64,000 nt of DNA. Source: Oribacterium sp. UBA4274 (GTDB lineage Bacteria; Bacillota; Clostridia; Lachnospirales; Lachnospiraceae). The position numbers were made by a program, and so were the translations under genes. Shown here piece by piece: positions 46,330 to 56,613 of this stretch. Position 1 is the stretch's first letter, and every line of letters starts with the position of its first letter. The DNA lies in contig DGVW01000052.1 in assembly GCA_002396005.1 (NCBI GenBank), forward strand, positions 31,062-95,061, read 5' to 3'. Below the pieces are notes generated by a model. That model did not search any database and was not told the DNA's origin. It saw only the letters and a program-made list of their open reading frames with translations.

Positions 46330-47190
46330 ATGGCAGAATTAGAAAACAACTCACCTGAGTCCTGCTCTCATAACTGCAGCACATGCGGATCAAACTGTGC
46401 TTCACGTACCGGCGCAGCTCCGGACTTTAAGGCCAAGCTTGCAGACGGCTGCAGTGTCAAAAAGGTCATCGGTATAGTTTCCGGAAAGGGCGGCGTTGGT
46501 AAGTCAACAGTCACCTCTCTCCTTGCATCAGCCACAAACAAGGATGGCTTCAAGACTGCAATACTTGATGCCGATATCACAGGTCCATCCATTCCAAAGG
46601 CATTTGGACTTTCCAACGACGGCGTAGGCATGACTGTAGACGGAAAACTGATGATTCCTGACAAATCAGCCAACGGAATAGAGATCATCTCAACTAATCT
46701 CCTGCTTGAGAACGAGACAGACCCTATCATATGGAGAGGTTCTCTCATCGCACAGGCAGTTAAGCAGTTCTGGTCAGAGGTGTGCTGGAAGGATGTAGAC
46801 TATATGTTCGTCGATATGCCACCTGGAACAGGTGACGTACCTTTAACCGTATTCCAGTCACTTCCTATCGATGGCATCATCATAGTAACTTCACCGCAGG
46901 AACTCGTTTCCATGATAGTTACCAAGGCTGTAAATATGGCTACCAAGATGAATGTACCTATCCTCGGTCTCATCGAGAACATGTCATATCTCAAGTGCCC
47001 TCACTGTGGTGAGCAGATCAATGTTTTCGGCGAGAGTCATATCGATGAAGTTGCTGAGCAGCACAACATGAAGGTACTTGCGAAGTTACCGATGGACCCT
47101 AAAAATGCAGCTTACATGGATGCCGGTGCCGTAGAGGCCATCGACCTTCCTGAGATAAAGGAAGCTGTAAAGGTTATTGAAGCTCTTTAA
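46330..47190 (+). CDS. Mrp/NBP35 family iron-sulphur cluster carrier ATPase
   Basis: 286 residues. A Cys-rich N-terminus (Cys12, 16, 19, 23 in CSHNCSTCGSNC) precedes the P-loop IGIVSGKGGVGKST (47-60), Walker-type YMFVDMPPGTGDVPLTVFQS and a CPHC pair near residue 222 (MSYLKCPHCGEQ). This is the NBP35/ApbC class that carries [4Fe-4S] clusters to apo-enzymes. The neighbouring iron-sulphur hydro-lyases are possible clients; that link is inference. It is monocistronic with its own terminator. Confidence 0.95.
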   Translation: MAELENNSPESCSHNCSTCGSNCASRTGAAPDFKAKLADGCSVKKVIGIVSGKGGVGKSTVTSLLASATNKDGFKTAILDADITGPSIPKAFGLSNDGVGMTVDGKLMIPDKSANGIEIISTNLLLENETDPIIWRGSLIAQAVKQFWSEVCWKDVDYMFVDMPPGTGDVPLTVFQSLPIDGIIIVTSPQELVSMIVTKAVNMATKMNVPILGLIENMSYLKCPHCGEQINVFGESHIDEVAEQHNMKVLAKLPMDPKNAAYMDAGAVEAIDLPEIKEAVKVIEAL

Positions 47191-47204
47191 AATTCATAAA
47201 AATG

Positions 47205-47242
47205 GAACGCGGCCGGGAGTCACCTCCCAACCGCGTTTTTTA
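47205..47242 (+). terminator. Terminator of the Mrp gene
   Basis: Aacgcgg (47206-47212) with ccgcgtt (47231-47237) flanks an inner gggag/ctccc pairing (47216-47220 with 47224-47228), followed by TTTTT. The next gene is convergent. Confidence 0.85.
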
Positions 47243-47301
47243 ATCAGACAGCCAACACCCCTGACAAAGTGTTAGTCATCCGCTTACCAACCATAATTAA
47301 A

Positions 47302-47598
47302 TCAGAAAACTCTGTCCTGACTGCTATACTCAGTGCCCTCACCTAATCCAGAGGAAATTGCATCAATAACAGCCTGTAAAGCTTCTGCTTCATCAGGACC
47401 ATCACACTCTACACGAAGATGTGCACCCTGCTGAACGCCTGCTGCCATCACATTGAGTACGGATTTTGCAACTATCTTGCGATCGCCATTGAAAAGATAA
47501 ATGTTACTTTTGTACTTGATGCAAGTCTGTGTCAATACCCCGGCGGGTCTAAGATGTAATCCAGATTCGTTAACTACGGTTACTTCTCCTGATACCAT
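47302..47598 (-). CDS. HPr family phosphocarrier protein
   Basis: 98 residues. The active-site His15 is in SGLHLRPAG and the regulatory Ser46 in AKSVLNVM, at the standard positions. So it can in principle take part in both PTS phosphotransfer and HPr kinase signalling. The C-terminus is about 10 residues longer than classic HPr. GAGGATAGCAC precedes ATG. No other PTS genes are near. Confidence 0.92.
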   Translation of the reverse strand: MVSGEVTVVNESGLHLRPAGVLTQTCIKYKSNIYLFNGDRKIVAKSVLNVMAAGVQQGAHLRVECDGPDEAEALQAVIDAISSGLGEGTEYSSQDRVF

Positions 47599-47685
47599 GT
47601 GCTATCCTCTTATCATAATCATCAAACTTTTTGTCACATTTTTGACAGATGCATTATAACTCAAAAGTACTGTGATTTCCACTAA

Positions 47686-48462
47686 TTATAACTCTTGTAT
47701 CTTTCTTTGTACGCGTTCTGCCCTTTCTCTCTCACTGGCCGCCTTGGAAAACTCACACCCGCAAAAATCCTGTCTGTAAAGATCATACTCTTTAGACAGT
47801 TCAATGGATTTCTGATACCCACCGCGTTTCTTGAAATCTGAAGGCAGAAAAGCTTCATCATGAAGTTCTCCAACTTCAGATCCTATACGGTTTAATATCT
47901 CCGATGACTTCATGGGTGAAATAGTAAGTGTTGTGCAGAAATAATCATACGGAAGTGACAGAGATGACTCTGCATCAGACGACTCCTCAGAAGCTCTGCG
48001 GATCTCATCCATGTAGGCCGCTGTCTTCTCAAGCCGCTGCCGATAACATATATGACATCTTTCTCCTCGCTCAGGATCCTTCTCATGGCCACGAACTACA
48101 TCGATGAACTCCATGTGATCGTATTCAGGAACCACAACGAAAACAGCCCCCAAACGGACACCATCGGTATCTGTTCTTTCAACATCAATCCCCATCTCAT
48201 GTATCAGCCTCTTAAGCTCAGATACTCTATGATCAAACTCAGCTTCAGTTGAGATATTAGGATTATAGTAAAAAAGCGTGATGTCAAAATAACGGCACAG
48301 ATAATCCAAAACCGCACTTGAACATGGGGCACAGCAACTATGCATGAGGAGACGAGGTCTTCGTCCCCTCTTGTCAGGATCCTTCTGCCATGAATCTATG
48401 ATTTTATCCAGCATCTGCTGATAGTTTTTTGTATTTGGTTCCGGTTTGATATAATCCTGCAT
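47686..48462 (-). CDS. queH: Epoxyqueuosine reductase QueH
   Basis: 258 residues. The N-terminal Cys cluster HSCCAPCSSAVLDYL (Cys43, 44, 47), the middle YDYFCTTLTISPMKSSEIL and the C-terminal DFCGCEFS pair match QueH (formerly DUF208), which reduces epoxyqueuosine to queuosine in tRNA using an iron-sulphur cluster. It has a roughly 30-residue C-terminal helix of Arg and Glu. GGAGGG precedes ATG. Confidence 0.93.
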   Translation of the reverse strand: MQDYIKPEPNTKNYQQMLDKIIDSWQKDPDKRGRRPRLLMHSCCAPCSSAVLDYLCRYFDITLFYYNPNISTEAEFDHRVSELKRLIHEMGIDVERTDTDGVRLGAVFVVVPEYDHMEFIDVVRGHEKDPERGERCHICYRQRLEKTAAYMDEIRRASEESSDAESSLSLPYDYFCTTLTISPMKSSEILNRIGSEVGELHDEAFLPSDFKKRGGYQKSIELSKEYDLYRQDFCGCEFSKAASERERAERVQRKIQEL

Positions 48463-48488
48463 CTACCCTCCATTTTTTCTCTGATGAA

Positions 48489-49697
48489 TCACTGCAGGAA
48501 ATCCCTGATACGCTTGGATCTTACAGGATTACGGAGTTTACGGAGCGCCTTGGCCTCTATCTGACGGATACGTTCACGAGTAACATTAAACTCCTTGCCG
48601 ACTTCCTCGAGAGTTCTCGGATGTCCGTCCTCAAGACCGAATCTGAGAACGATGACCTGACGTTCACGATCCTTCAGATCCCCAAGTAAAGTATCTATAT
48701 GTTCCCTCAGCATAACCGACTCGACATTACCTTCCGGTGTAACTACATTGGAATCAGCTACAAAATCGCCAAGGTTTGAGTCGTCCTCTTCACCGATAGG
48801 AGTTTCCAGCGATGCCGGCTCACGTGCAATCTGCATGATTTCCTGAACCTTCTCCTCTGTCATATCCAGATGCTCTGCCAGTTCCTTGACACTCGGCTCA
48901 TATCCAAGCTCCAGTGTCAGCTTACGCTGCATCTTGGACATCTTGTTAATGGTCTCAACCATATGAACCGGAACACGTATGGTTCTCGCCTGATCGGCAA
49001 GGGCTCTGGTGACTGACTGTCGGATCCACCATGTGGCATATGTAGAAAGCTTGAAGCCCTTCTCAGGATCAAACTTCTCTACGCCCTTGATAAGTCCGAG
49101 GTTACCTTCCTGAACGAGATCAAGGAAGCTCATTCCTCTTCCCGTATATCTTTTAGCAATAGAAACAACAAGTCTCAAGTTTGCCTCGATCAGACGCTGT
49201 TTTGCGCTTTCGTCGCCATTTGATTTACGCATAGCCAGACTGTACTCCTCATCTGCCGTAAGGAGCGGAACTGTTCCGATTTCCTTCAGGTACATACGTA
49301 CAGGATCCTCTGTTCCGATACCCTCGAGAAGGTCTACAGCATCAAGGTCTACATTTTCCTCTTCCTCTTTTTCCAGCTCGTCATCGATAGGCTCTATATC
49401 ATCATCCACGTCAACAGAGAGTCCGCCTGTCTCCATAACCTTCAGTAAGCTCTCATCAACTATCGGATTGATCTCTATGCCGCGATTCTCAATCAGACGG
49501 CCAATATTCTCCATCTGGTCGTCTGTAACATTATCACCGGCAAACATCTCATTGATATCAGACTGATCGATAGAATTTTTATTAGTTTTTGCCTTTTTGC
49601 AAAGCAGTTCTATTTTTTTTACAAGTTCCTCTCTGCTAAGCTCCTTCTTGCCAGAAGCGTTTACAGCTGCCTCATTGTTATTTTTCTTATTAGCCAT
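48489..49697 (-). CDS. rpoD: RNA polymerase primary sigma factor (sigma-A)
   Basis: 402 residues from the ATG at 49697 (MANKKNNN), which has AGGGAG close upstream; the frame stays open to 49820 without family similarity. Region 1.1 is followed by an acidic linker ([21 protein letters not shown]), regions 2.1-2.4 ([44 protein letters not shown] in conserved order), region 3, and the region 4.2 helix-turn-helix ([27 protein letters not shown]). Unlike in many Firmicutes, dnaG is not directly upstream; a DUF308-like gene and argF are. Confidence 0.97.
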   Translation of the reverse strand: MANKKNNNEAAVNASGKKELSREELVKKIELLCKKAKTNKNSIDQSDINEMFAGDNVTDDQMENIGRLIENRGIEINPIVDESLLKVMETGGLSVDVDDDIEPIDDELEKEEEENVDLDAVDLLEGIGTEDPVRMYLKEIGTVPLLTADEEYSLAMRKSNGDESAKQRLIEANLRLVVSIAKRYTGRGMSFLDLVQEGNLGLIKGVEKFDPEKGFKLSTYATWWIRQSVTRALADQARTIRVPVHMVETINKMSKMQRKLTLELGYEPSVKELAEHLDMTEEKVQEIMQIAREPASLETPIGEEDDSNLGDFVADSNVVTPEGNVESVMLREHIDTLLGDLKDRERQVIVLRFGLEDGHPRTLEEVGKEFNVTRERIRQIEAKALRKLRNPVRSKRIRDFLQ

Positions 49698-49823
49698 TCT
49701 TGCTCCCTCTGGTGTTATGATCCTTTCCTGATGAACCGACACCGGATTTATAATGCTGCATGATGCTTTACTGCAATCCAGGCTGTCACCTGAATCCATA
49801 TCCACCATCATGTGCCACAAAAC

Positions 49824-50129
49824 TCAAAACCAAATAGATACTGCCGAAACTATGCCTATCCCAAGTATGATAACCCCTGCTAAGATCTGTAAAAATCCTC
49901 TAAAGCGTATTTTCCGGTCATGATCCGAACCGACGTTTCTGATCACCGCAATACCACACATTATCTTGAGAGCCGCCGCAGCCATAAAGATCAACGGAAA
50001 CAGAACCATATTTTCATCCGGGTTGATAAAAGCCATAACAGCCATAACAATGATTACAACTCCCAGAACAATATGGACCATATCGAGATTCTTTGCTGTT
50101 TCTCTGGTTACGGTATTTACTTTTGCCAT
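49824..50129 (-). CDS. Small DUF308/HdeD-like membrane protein
   Basis: 101 residues with three hydrophobic helices (about 18-36, 42-62, 79-100). The pattern VHIVLGVVIIVMAVMAFINPDEN and LKIMCGIAVIRNV resembles half of a DUF308/HdeD-type six-helix protein. The function is unknown. It is 9 bases after argF and 126 bases before rpoD on the same strand. Confidence 0.7.
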   Translation of the reverse strand: MAKVNTVTRETAKNLDMVHIVLGVVIIVMAVMAFINPDENMVLFPLIFMAAAALKIMCGIAVIRNVGSDHDRKIRFRGFLQILAGVIILGIGIVSAVSIWF

Positions 50130-50138
50130 TTACTCTCC

Positions 50139-51152
50139 TTATTTTCCTCCGAGAGTTGTATAAACCACAGCCTTGATTGTATGCATACGGTTCTCGGCCT
50201 CGTCAAACACAACGCTGTGCTCTGACTCAAAGATCTCATTGGTAACTTCCATCTCCCTGAGTCCATACTTCTCGTATATTTTCTTTCCTATTGTTGTATT
50301 GGTATCGTGGAAAGCAGGCAGGCAGTGAAGGAATATAGCATCCTTCTTTGCATATGCAAATGCCTCTGCATTAACCTGATATGGCTTAAGATCATGTATT
50401 CTCTTCTCCCATACCTCATCAGGCTCACCCATAGATACCCATACATCTGTACATATCACATCCGCATCCTTGCAGGCCTCGGAAACTTCCTCTGTAAACT
50501 CAAGAATCGCTCCATTCTCTGCTGCAACCTTCTGACAAGTCTCTATAAGACTCTTATCCGGCCAATACTCCCGAGGTGCACATGCGACAAAGTGCATTCC
50601 CAGCTTTGCACAGGTAACCATATATGAATCTGCCATGTTGTAACGGGCATCTCCCATATACACAAGCTTGAGTCCCCTGAGCTCCCCTTTATGCTCTCTT
50701 ATAGTCAGCATATCGGCAAGCATCTGTGTAGGATGGAACTCATTGGTGAGACCGTTCCATACAGGAACATCGCTGTATTTGGCAAGCTCCTCTACCAGCT
50801 CCTGTCCGAATCCACGGTACTCGATGCCATCATACATCCTTGATAAAACACGGGCTGTATCGGCAATCGACTCTTTATTACCGATCTGTGAACCGCTTGG
50901 TCCGAGATAGGTGGAGCCCATACCCAGATCTGATGCAGCAACCTCAAAGGCGCATCTTGTTCTGGTGGAATTCTTTTCAAATATGAGCGCTATATTCTTT
51001 CCTGCAAAATCACCCTGATGAAGGGGCTTTCCGGCCACGGCGCCTGCCTTCTTTTCCGCCTTCAGTCTGGCAGAAACATCCAAAAGGTAGTTAATCTCTT
51101 CAGGTGTGTAATCAAGTAACTTAAGAAAATCTCTTCCGGTTAAATCAATCAT
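50139..51152 (-). CDS. argF: Ornithine carbamoyltransferase
   Basis: 337 residues. Carbamoyl-phosphate site STRTRC (62-67) and ornithine-site HCLPAFHD are present, along with the GRFxxxL-type [13 protein letters not shown]. The length and motifs match catabolic/anabolic OTC of Firmicutes; the two roles cannot be told apart, and no arcA or arcC lies nearby. It makes citrulline from ornithine and carbamoyl phosphate. It overlaps the SpoU gene by 4 bases. Confidence 0.96.
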   Translation of the reverse strand: MIDLTGRDFLKLLDYTPEEINYLLDVSARLKAEKKAGAVAGKPLHQGDFAGKNIALIFEKNSTRTRCAFEVAASDLGMGSTYLGPSGSQIGNKESIADTARVLSRMYDGIEYRGFGQELVEELAKYSDVPVWNGLTNEFHPTQMLADMLTIREHKGELRGLKLVYMGDARYNMADSYMVTCAKLGMHFVACAPREYWPDKSLIETCQKVAAENGAILEFTEEVSEACKDADVICTDVWVSMGEPDEVWEKRIHDLKPYQVNAEAFAYAKKDAIFLHCLPAFHDTNTTIGKKIYEKYGLREMEVTNEIFESEHSVVFDEAENRMHTIKAVVYTTLGGK

Positions 51153-51997
51153 AGGTTCCCCTTCCCACTGTGATCCATGCGCTGCCTTACTGCCTCGTAC
51201 ATGAGCACAGTCGCCGCAATAGCTGCATTCAATGATTCAGTCTTACCCATCATCGGGATGCGAAGATATGCATCCGATAATGCTGCAATCTCATCACTCA
51301 GACCATTACCCTCATTTCCGATCATAAACGCTGAAGGCTTACGATAATCGAACTCAAAATGATTCTTTTCACCCTTTAAATGAGCGGCATACATGGTTAT
51401 GCCCTTGCTCTTCATCTTTAATATTTCGGCAGAAAGATCATCAGATATAATAAAAGGCATGCGAAACATTGCACCCATTGTAGCTCTGACAACCTTAGGC
51501 GAATAAATGTCTACGCAGTTACGGTTCATGATGATGCCGCTAACACCTGCTGCCTCGGCTGTCCTGAATATAGTCCCCATATTGCCCGGGTCCTGCAATG
51601 TATCGAGAATGATGAATAAATCTCCGGATAAAGATGTGTAATGCTTCTGTCTCACAACCGCAAGTATGCCCTGACTGGTCTTGGTATCCGACATATATTC
51701 CATAATGCTGTCTGAAACCCTAAAAACAGGCACCTTCTGTGACGACCTGTTCCCTGCATCACCGGTTTTATCCGACACTACACCTTCCGGCAAACGTCCT
51801 TGATAGTTCTCTGTTATAAAAATCCGGACAATAGACTCAGCCGGAATCTCGCTGCAGAGTCGTTCTCCTTCAGCAATGAATAGTCCGCTCTCGCGCCTTG
51901 ATTTTGCTTTTTTCTCTAAGTCCCTTACTTCCTTTACCAGCTTGTTTCCGATAGAAGTGATCTTGTCCAATTGTTCCTCCGTCTGCCTTATGATCAT
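51149..51997 (-). CDS. TrmH/SpoU family RNA 2'-O-methyltransferase
   Basis: 282 residues. An N-terminal substrate-binding domain ([26 protein letters not shown]) is followed by the SPOUT knot with motif 1 [23 protein letters not shown], motif 2 [14 protein letters not shown] and motif 3 [24 protein letters not shown]. The family methylates rRNA or tRNA ribose; the target base is not predictable. It precedes argF with a 4-base overlap. Confidence 0.94.
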   Translation of the reverse strand: MIIRQTEEQLDKITSIGNKLVKEVRDLEKKAKSRRESGLFIAEGERLCSEIPAESIVRIFITENYQGRLPEGVVSDKTGDAGNRSSQKVPVFRVSDSIMEYMSDTKTSQGILAVVRQKHYTSLSGDLFIILDTLQDPGNMGTIFRTAEAAGVSGIIMNRNCVDIYSPKVVRATMGAMFRMPFIISDDLSAEILKMKSKGITMYAAHLKGEKNHFEFDYRKPSAFMIGNEGNGLSDEIAALSDAYLRIPMMGKTESLNAAIAATVLMYEAVRQRMDHSGKGNL

Positions 51998-52045
51998 ATG
52001 GCTTCTGACTCCGGGATACGGAGATTACCGTTTCCCATGAAATAA

Positions 52046-52090
52046 TAAAAGCCTAAAGTGTGTGCACTATAAATATTGCTCACACTTTAG
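52046..52090 (-). terminator. Terminator of the NHLM export operon
   Basis: On the minus strand ctaaagtgtg (52081-52090) pairs with cacactttag (52053-52062) in a 10-bp stem, with a shorter continuation inside, and is followed by GCTTTTATT. It lies 113 bases after the second ABC gene; nothing else is recognised in 51998-52202. Confidence 0.75.
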
Positions 52091-52202
52091 ACTTTTTCAA
52101 CTTATTTTAAAAATAATTTTTAAATTAATGTATTTAAGATGTACGGAAACTCAGAATATGCCGTAAGCCATGGGATTCACTTATACCTTTTGACTCCCGC
52201 CA

Positions 52203-54371
52203 CTAATCAATCTGCTGACGTTTAACAAGTTCAGTAAATATTCCGCCCTTTGCCATAAGCTCATCATAGGTTCCGTCCTCTGCAATCATGCCATCATCCA
52301 GAACTATTATACGATTACATTTTTTGATGGTACTCAGTCTGTGAGCGATTACGATACGTGTACATTTAAGCTTCGAAAGAGAGTCTGCGATAAGATCCTG
52401 GGATATATTGTCAAGAGCACTAGTTGCTTCATCAAACATCAGTATCTTTGGCTTACCCGCTATAGCCTGGGCTATCATAAGTCTCTGTTTCTGTCCACCT
52501 GAGATGGTTCCGCCACTTTCGGAAATCATAGTGTTCATCCCCAGCGGCATTTCCCTTATATCGTCCGCTATATCTGCCATTTCCGCAGCCTTCCAGGCAT
52601 CTTTCAGAGATGGATTAGGGCAGGCAATGGTGATATTGGAGAAAATGGTTCCGGCAAAAAGATGCGCATTTTGCATTACCACGCCAATGTTCCTGCGCAG
52701 TCTCTTGAGATCGATAGCATCAAGATCTCGTCCATCGTAATACACAGCTCCCTCTGTAGGAGTCTCAAACCCGAGAAGAAGTCTCATAAGAGTGCTCTTT
52801 CCGCAGCCTGTGTGACCCACTATAGCAATATATTGCCCCGGTGTAATTTTGAGACTGATCCCCTTCAGAATCATAGGTCCATCCACGTCATACTTGAAAC
52901 TGAGATTACTGAGCTCAATTCCTCCGGTCATACGCGGTATAGGTTTCTTGGTTTCTCCGACTTCGGGCACCGCCTCAAGTATAGGTTTCAGCTCCTTGCT
53001 GAGAGGCCCGATCATTACGATATCGCCTTCCACTGCAATGAGTGCGGAAAATGCTGTCTGGAACAGCATAAATGCAGAGGAAAAAGCCATATAATCCGAT
53101 TCACTGAGATTCTTTTGAACTGCGATTACACACAAAACCACGGTTCCCACCAGAACGATGAACTCATCCAGTACTACCGGAAGCGTTGTTAAGGTAGGAG
53201 CATTGTAATTGCAATCCGACTCTTCTTTAAAAAGCTTTGCCCATCTTGCAAAAGCTCTCTTCTCGGCACCCGCAAGCTTGATCTTCTGTATACCCGAAAA
53301 TAACTGATAAGTCAGTCCGTGTATCTTGGATTTGACCTCCAAAAGCTCGTAGTTTACTCCCAGCTGAATCCAGGCTATAAAGAAGAAAAAGAACACCTGA
53401 ACACAAACTATGATAAGAGTCACGGGAAAAAGCTCCGGTACCATGAGCATAATTTCTATGAGATAAGCAATCGCGAGAACAGCACCTACTATCGCAGAGA
53501 GTGCAATGTCCATCACCGTCACTATGATTTCATTACCGGCTGCTATACGTTTCTGCATCTCTCCGGAGTTATGGTTCTCAAAAAACTGTACAGGAAGATT
53601 CAGTACTCTTCCGAGTATACCTGTTTCCGACGCAATCTCAGCTTTTCTTTCTATAGTTCTGAGTGCCAGAACTTTACTGAGCCTGAGAAGTGCGGTCGCT
53701 ATGAGAATGCCCAGAAATGTGGCAGCCACAACCGCCAGCGCCCGGCCGTTTTTCATCGGAATGACCACATTGAAAATCTCCCGGGTAACAATCGGTGTCA
53801 CCAGACCTATCAGACTGACAAGCAGACTGAGAGCGATAAACGAAAATATTCTGTATAAGCCTATCTCATTTAACACATACTTGAAATAGTCCATAAGCGA
53901 CATAGACTTTATCGGCATAGGTCTGTAGAAAACTATGGCATTTCCGGTGAGGTTTTCTATATTGGTCTTTTTCACACGTATATACTTGTTGGTCTTGTAG
54001 TCATACCAGTGATAGCCGCCAAACTTACCGGGAAGAAGCGCCAGCGCTCCTCCGCCTTTGGTAAATGCAAAAATCGGATTGCTCTCATGAACCCACCATT
54101 CTCCGCTCAGCTTAACCCTTCTTTTCATAATTCCTGTAGGGCTCAGCATATAGCTCATCTTGTCCTCAAAAGAATCAATGAGGCTCGGCGGTTCTTCATA
54201 AGGTATACCGAAGTATATAAGTATCTCACGAAGAGCATCCATCTTGGAGCCTTTGCTTTGGAAGAAAACCTGTTCGCCAAGTACAGCCGCACGAAGACTT
54301 CCCAATGCGCTTTCCATCTCTTCGTTATCATTTTTTCTTCGGGTTTTTATCTGATTATCAAGAAGTCCCAT
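52203..54371 (-). CDS. NHLM-type bacteriocin system ABC transporter, second ATP-binding protein
   Basis: 722 residues. An N-terminal cytoplasmic region (about 1-150) is followed by an exporter membrane domain (about 160-450; FSFIALSLLVSLIGLVTPIV) and an ATPase with Walker A GHTGCGKST, signature ISGGQKQRL and Walker B ILMFDEATSALD. There is no C39 peptidase. The N-terminal features (WWVHESNPIFAF, LALLPGKFGGYHWYD) match the TIGR03797-type partner of the peptidase-containing transporter, though this one is short for the family. It follows the peptidase-ABC gene by 3 bases. It probably forms a heterodimer with it for exporting the small peptide encoded upstream. Confidence 0.88.
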   Translation of the reverse strand: MGLLDNQIKTRRKNDNEEMESALGSLRAAVLGEQVFFQSKGSKMDALREILIYFGIPYEEPPSLIDSFEDKMSYMLSPTGIMKRRVKLSGEWWVHESNPIFAFTKGGGALALLPGKFGGYHWYDYKTNKYIRVKKTNIENLTGNAIVFYRPMPIKSMSLMDYFKYVLNEIGLYRIFSFIALSLLVSLIGLVTPIVTREIFNVVIPMKNGRALAVVAATFLGILIATALLRLSKVLALRTIERKAEIASETGILGRVLNLPVQFFENHNSGEMQKRIAAGNEIIVTVMDIALSAIVGAVLAIAYLIEIMLMVPELFPVTLIIVCVQVFFFFFIAWIQLGVNYELLEVKSKIHGLTYQLFSGIQKIKLAGAEKRAFARWAKLFKEESDCNYNAPTLTTLPVVLDEFIVLVGTVVLCVIAVQKNLSESDYMAFSSAFMLFQTAFSALIAVEGDIVMIGPLSKELKPILEAVPEVGETKKPIPRMTGGIELSNLSFKYDVDGPMILKGISLKITPGQYIAIVGHTGCGKSTLMRLLLGFETPTEGAVYYDGRDLDAIDLKRLRRNIGVVMQNAHLFAGTIFSNITIACPNPSLKDAWKAAEMADIADDIREMPLGMNTMISESGGTISGGQKQRLMIAQAIAGKPKILMFDEATSALDNISQDLIADSLSKLKCTRIVIAHRLSTIKKCNRIIVLDDGMIAEDGTYDELMAKGGIFTELVKRQQID

Positions 54372-54374
54372 TCT

Positions 54375-56600
54375 TTACTCCATAGATATAAGTTGTTTAT
54401 ACATTCCGGATTTGGCCATAAGTTCTTCGTGAGTTCCTCTTTCCTGTATCTTCCCCTTGTCCATAACTATGATTTCATCACAATCTCTGATAGTCGAAAG
54501 CCTGTGCGCTATGACGATGATGGTAATGCCTCTCGCTTTTATGGAGTTCATAACCTTAAATTCTGTTTCGGCATCCAAAGCACTTGTCGCCTCATCAAGG
54601 ATGATAATGGACGGATCCTTGGCCAGCACTCTGGCGATCTCGATACGTTGTTTCTGACCACCGGAAAAATTCTTGCCGTTCTCTCGTATCATACAGTGAT
54701 ATCCGCCGTCTCTTGAGATGATCTCATCATGTATGTGAGCATCTCTTGCTGCAAGGATCACTTCGAAATCTTCTATTGATTTATCCCACAATGAAATATT
54801 CTGGGAGATCTCATCCTCAAACAGAACTATATCCTGATCCACTACAGAGAGAGAACTGGTAAAAATATCTCTCGGAATATCATCAAGCGGCATGCCATCA
54901 TACAAAATCTCTCCGGCCCACGGTTTATAAAGTCCTGACAAAAGCTTTGCCATAGTACTCTTTCCGCATCCTGAAGGACCTACGAAGGCCACACTTCCTC
55001 CCTGTTTAACCGTGAGGGAAAAATCATTAATAAAAGGCTCTGAAAGCTTTGTATATCCAAAAGTCACATTTTTGAATTCAATCCTTCCGCTCAGCTTCTC
55101 CGGTTCTTCATTCTGAAACAGCTTTTGTGCCAATATATCTTTTTCATAGTCATGAGATTCTTCCAATACTTTTTCATCAAAGATGATTCCTGCCTTCAAC
55201 ATCTCTTCTTTAAATGTTTCCGGCACATCAGCCTTGTATCTCATTACATCTTCAACTCTGTTGACTGCATTGATCAGCTCCTGAAACTGCTGCCCGACAG
55301 CGATGATATCCTTCATGGGTGTTGCTGCCGATGACAGGAAGCCCTGTACCGCAAGCAGCATACCAACTGTAATTTCATCATTTAAAATAAGCCAGGCACC
55401 GGCTATAACCATCGCCCAATTGGCAATGTCACTGAGAAACTGAAGTTTAACCGCAAGTTTAACACCGCGGGTAACATTACCGTAATTCAGATAGTTTGCA
55501 TGCAGACCTGCCCATCTTTCAAAGTATTCATCCTCAGTTCCCGATGCCTTGATAGTCTCTATCATCTCAATGCCTGCAAGAGTTGCATTATCCATACGCC
55601 CCTTGTACTGAAGCTGTGCACGGTTTCTGTTGATATCTCCGTTGGTGGCTCTCTGGGTAACGATTATATTGAGAAACAGTACCAAAATAGCCACTGCAGT
55701 GAGAGCAAGGGAGTAATGAAGCATGGCCGCAACAAAAAAAATTGTGAAGCTGACTTCGATAGCTATCGGTGCAAGGCTCTTGATGAGGAGTCTTGCGATG
55801 TTCTGATTGCTGTCCTGTCTCTGAACTACATCACCAACATAACGCTGCTTAAAAAACTCTACCGGAAGGTGAAGTACATGCCACATAAACTTTGTACCTG
55901 CGGTAACTCCGAGCTTGGCCTCTACCTGCAGACCATAGATAGCCTCAACGATGGACGTAAGTCCTATAAAACCTGCCACAAGTGCCATCGCCGATATAAC
56001 TATGACAAACCACTCCGGATTTGCTCCGTTTAAGATATTATCAAGATAAACACGACTCACAAAAGGACTGAGCAGTCCGCCTATTGCCACAAGTGCAGAC
56101 AGCAGAACCGCAGCCAGAAATGTCCTGTGGGAATGCTTAAGTCTGCTGTGCACGAAATTTAAAATTGTATCCTGATGACCTTCTTTCTTGAAATCAGGTC
56201 CGGGTTTAAGTCTGAGAACTATACCCGTAAACGAAACATCCAGCTCCTCCATGGAAACAGATACCCGTCCCATAGCGGGATCTATGATCACAGCCTTGTC
56301 TTTTTCAAATCCGCACAGCACGACAAAGTGATTGAAATTCCAATGCAATATCAATGGGTATTCAGCATTTTTCAGTGCATCAACCGTAGCCCGGAAACCG
56401 CCTCCTTCGAGGCCGTAATTCCGGGCAGCTTTTACCAGATTCAATGCATTACTTCCATCTCTGTTTATGGCACAATCCTGTCGAACCTGTTCCAATGATA
56501 TCCACTTACCGTAATATGCCAGCACCATGTTGAGACAAGCGGCGCCGCACTCGGTATTTTCCATCATCATAACGACAGGAACTTTTTTGATCTTCCCCAT
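54375..56600 (-). CDS. NHLM-type peptidase C39-ABC exporter (PCAT)
   Basis: 741 residues. The N-terminal C39 peptidase (1-135) has catalytic Cys18 in TECGAACL, His91 in FNHFVVL and Asp107 in IDPAMG. The usual oxyanion Gln, six residues before the Cys, is Met12 (MMMENTECG). A six-helix domain (about 165-460) and ATPase follow, with Walker A GPSGCGKST, signature FSGGQKQRI and Walker B IIILDEATSALD. C39-ABC exporters cut double-glycine leaders while exporting the core. It is 13 bases after the adaptor gene, and the precursor with a matching leader is two genes upstream. Confidence 0.92.
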   Translation of the reverse strand: MGKIKKVPVVMMMENTECGAACLNMVLAYYGKWISLEQVRQDCAINRDGSNALNLVKAARNYGLEGGGFRATVDALKNAEYPLILHWNFNHFVVLCGFEKDKAVIIDPAMGRVSVSMEELDVSFTGIVLRLKPGPDFKKEGHQDTILNFVHSRLKHSHRTFLAAVLLSALVAIGGLLSPFVSRVYLDNILNGANPEWFVIVISAMALVAGFIGLTSIVEAIYGLQVEAKLGVTAGTKFMWHVLHLPVEFFKQRYVGDVVQRQDSNQNIARLLIKSLAPIAIEVSFTIFFVAAMLHYSLALTAVAILVLFLNIIVTQRATNGDINRNRAQLQYKGRMDNATLAGIEMIETIKASGTEDEYFERWAGLHANYLNYGNVTRGVKLAVKLQFLSDIANWAMVIAGAWLILNDEITVGMLLAVQGFLSSAATPMKDIIAVGQQFQELINAVNRVEDVMRYKADVPETFKEEMLKAGIIFDEKVLEESHDYEKDILAQKLFQNEEPEKLSGRIEFKNVTFGYTKLSEPFINDFSLTVKQGGSVAFVGPSGCGKSTMAKLLSGLYKPWAGEILYDGMPLDDIPRDIFTSSLSVVDQDIVLFEDEISQNISLWDKSIEDFEVILAARDAHIHDEIISRDGGYHCMIRENGKNFSGGQKQRIEIARVLAKDPSIIILDEATSALDAETEFKVMNSIKARGITIIVIAHRLSTIRDCDEIIVMDKGKIQERGTHEELMAKSGMYKQLISME

Positions 56601-56613
56601 ATCACTCCCTATA

